DNA of 46,176 nt from NCBI GenBank assembly GCA_027596075.1, contig JADGJC010000310.1, positions 1 to 46,176 on the forward strand. The letters are read 5' to 3'. This document shows positions 44,157-46,176 of this stretch, in pieces. Source of the stretch: Rhizophlyctis rosea (Eukaryota; Chytridiomycota; Chytridiomycetes; Rhizophlyctidales; Rhizophlyctidaceae). The notes under the pieces were generated by a model that saw only the letters and a program-made list of their open reading frames with translations, had not been told where the DNA came from and searched no databases. The position numbers and the translations under genes were made by a program. How positions within the stretch are numbered: position 1 is the first letter of the stretch; every line of letters begins with the position of its first letter.

Positions 44157-44998
44157 AGAGCTATTTGGGTGGTTTCAATATAGCTATGTCTTGATGTTTA
44201 GCGGAGTGGAGGGAGATATATAATGTTGTGTTTGGGAGTTGCATTGGTGTCACGGGCGCACCGCAACATTTCTTGTATTATACACTTTTAAAAGAATCAT
44301 GCTGATGTTCTCATAATCATCTTATTGACCAGTTGTCAAGGACCATCGCGAACGATTGCACATCACAAATTGTAGAGCCGATCAGCAATGAGGTCTGCAA
44401 CAGTCACATTCTTGTAACTTTGGTCTGAGCAATATGCGATTTGATCTGAGCATTATGCGACTCATGATACATTTGTGGTACCTCAGTCTCACTGCCAAAA
44501 TCTCATCTTAGGTGCGAGTGCCCTAGCCGCCAATCTCGATCCCAATAAGCGACTTTTGATCGGAACCAGTCAACGGGATCCTCGGAGCGCACCCACACAC
44601 AATGGGATCATGACCCCTGAATCATCATCGCCTATGACGGCCTAATCCATGATCCACGTTGCCTTCCCAGCTTCGTCTGAGCAAATCTTCATAATCGAGA
44701 TTTGCATGATTGTTTTTCGGGCTTCCTGCTTGACGCTGTTTCGCCAGCATTGAAGGCAGGACGATAAGAAGAGGAACTTTGTTCCTAAATCAATTACTTG
44801 ATAATCCTGATATTGGCCCGGAAAAAAGGTGTCGTTGCTGCTGAAGAGATTTTGATACATATGAAGTGTTCCATTAACCAATTTGCATATATTTGCAGGA
44901 TAAGAAGTTTGGCGGACCTACTTCTCGTCCACATACAAGGCGATCCTGCATTCCTCACTCTTCTCACAGTAAACTGCAAAAATCCCAGTCGGCCAAAA
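44157..44998. other. Intergenic with a 21-bp tandem duplication; no gene seen
   Basis: Downstream of the membrane protein gene and upstream of the exchanger. Two adjacent 21-base copies beginning TCTGAGCA(A/T)TATGCGA occur at 44424-44444 and 44445-44465. A minus-strand frame of 79 codons (44642-44881) matches nothing. Confidence 0.45.
44424..44465. repeat. Two-copy 21-bp tandem repeat
   Basis: The copies agree over their first 16 bases except one (A/T at position 9) and diverge at their 3' ends. They lie upstream of the exchanger gene, 534 bases before its start. Confidence 0.55.
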
Positions 44999-46176
44999 AT
45001 GACAGTCATAGGCGATGACACCTCCACCGTGCCCTCGACGGACCATGAGACGCACCTTCTCTTCATCCGGGCGCTGGTCATGCTTTCGTTGATCGTCATT
45101 GCCATGAACTTGAACGTGTTTTTGAAGAAGAAGGAGTTCCATCATATTAGTGAGACGGCTGTGTATATTATTTTGGGTAGGTCTTCGAGTTCCTTGAGGG
45201 ATGGGAGGGAATGTGATTTTGTCGTTGGGAGAAGACCGCTTTTGGTGACCGGAAGATTTATGTGATTGTTACACTTCCAGGGCTTTTGACCGCAACTGGG
45301 TGGACTGCGATCTCGTATGATGAGGAAAACACGGCGATTCAGTTGAATAGCAAATTCTTCTACATGGTGCTATTGCCGCCTATTATTTTTGAGGTGAGGT
45401 GCGGCGTGGGGTTATGGATTTTTTATGAAGGGAGAGAAATTATACCCAATCAGTTCCGCATGAGTTATATCACCAAAAAACTCACACAATGGCGCACCAC
45501 CACTCTAGGGCGGCTTCTCCCTCCAACGCATCTCCTTCTTCCAAAACATCCTCTCAATCCTCGCCTTAGCCTTTATCGGGGCCCTCTACTCAACATTCAT
45601 CTGCTCAGTCCTAATGTACTTCTTCTCGAAACTCATCTCACCTTGGTCCTTCATCGAATCCCTCGTTTTCGGCTCCCTCATCTCCTCAACTGACCCCGTC
45701 ACAGTGCTTTCCCTCCTTCCGAGTAACGTAGACAGAAGACTCTACATGCTAATCTTCGGCGAATCAGCCCTAAACGACGCCGTCTCCATCATCCTCTACC
45801 GGTTCTTCACCGGGCTCGCAGACCCATACATGCGTCTCGGCGTCGGACCCTTCATCCTCTCCGTCATCGCTTCCGCTGGCGTCTTCATCGGCTCCACCGT
45901 CGTTGGCGTCCTCTTCGGTCTGCTGGTAGCGAAGATCACGAAACATGTGAAGTTGGATGAACATGAAAGTGGGACGTATGAGATGGTGATGATTATCACG
46001 TTTGCGTATAGTAGTTATTTGTTGGCGGATGTGTTGAAGTTGACGGGGATTATTAGTGTGTTTATTTGTGGGATTACTATGGCGCATTATGCGTATAATA
46101 ATTTGGGGGAGAAGAGTCGGGATACGCTTAAGGTTTGTACTTTGGTGCTTCCGTTTTTTTTTTGGGGGGGGAGGGG
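44999..46176 (+). CDS. Na+/H+ exchanger (CPA1 family), 5' part
   Basis: Exchanges Na+ or K+ for H+ across a membrane; the sequence is closest in style to the endosomal NHE6/NHE9/Nhx1 branch. Exons 44999-45176, 45281-45393 and 45509-46132 join in frame; a donor GTTTGT at 46133 begins an intron cut by the window end. Translated part about 305 residues with a short N-terminus and seven or more membrane segments: LLFIRALVMLSLIVIAMNLN, SKFFYMVLLPPIIFE then GGFSLQRISF (the LPPIIFEGG family signature), SLISSTDPVTVLSLLP and the ion-binding FGESALNDAVSIIL (acid pair after Gly-Glu-Ser, Asn-Asp). ADVLKLTGIISVFICGITMA fits the later core helix. Start chosen as the Met before a polar stretch; upstream codons are in frame but lack a family match. 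The gene is partial. Confidence 0.9.

Overview
The window looks like nuclear DNA of a flagellated (zoosporic, chytrid-type) fungus. Protein genes are broken by many short spliceosomal introns (about 50-130 nt, mostly GT-AG) and carry eukaryotic families: a large Arf-GEF, chitin synthase, TMEM170, XRCC2, CFAP300 and an Na+/H+ exchanger. Chitin synthase points to a fungus. CFAP300, a dynein-arm assembly factor of motile cilia, points to a lineage that still makes flagellated spores. I saw no tRNA, rRNA, CRISPR array or prokaryotic feature.

Layout. 1-7.5 kb: no intact gene. It holds two non-autonomous inverted-repeat elements (856-1298 with a 6-bp target duplication, 2724-2872), a foldback, and what may be a decayed Ty1/copia-like retrotransposon on the minus strand. 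7.6-14.6 kb: 20-exon GBF1/GEA Arf-GEF (-). 15.3-17.1 kb: long ankyrin protein (+). 17.3-18.6 kb: arrestin-like protein (-). 19.2-20.4 kb: conserved protein of unknown function with a helix-hairpin-helix-like motif (+). 20.8-21.5 kb: frameshifted F-box-like gene (-). 21.8-22.8 kb: XRCC2 (+). 23.0-23.7 kb: TMEM170 (-). 24.1-25.6 kb: second ankyrin protein with the same N-terminal cap (-). 26.9-27.2 kb: small secreted cysteine-rich protein (+). 27.4-28.5 kb: SAM methyltransferase (-). 30.0-31.0 kb: secreted protein of unknown function (-). 32.5-34.3 kb: PPR-like, probably mitochondrial protein (+). 34.5-35.8 kb: CFAP300 (-). 36.4-36.8 kb: possible one-pass membrane protein (-). 38.6-43.0 kb: 16-exon chitin synthase (-). 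43.6-44.2 kb: small protein with a C-terminal membrane segment (+). 45.0 kb to the end: 5' part of an Na+/H+ exchanger (+).

The genes form no operon or obvious cluster. Several are housekeeping genes of membrane traffic (GBF1, TMEM170, arrestin, endosomal-type exchanger), wall synthesis (chitin synthase), DNA repair (XRCC2) and the flagellum (CFAP300). Exon models were built by hand from frame continuity, splice consensus and family conservation. They close in frame throughout, but no transcript data were available.

The most unusual items are: (1) a secreted protein with two copies of a six-cysteine module and a third degenerate module in the same frame just past its stop codon; (2) a 443-bp inverted-repeat element carrying direct AATGGC-type repeats and flanked by a perfect 6-bp duplication; (3) two independent GC-AG introns, both with the donor GCAAGT, fixed by conserved protein sequence; (4) a pair of ankyrin proteins with a shared F-box-like cap. 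I did not find convincing evidence of a wholly new multi-gene system.
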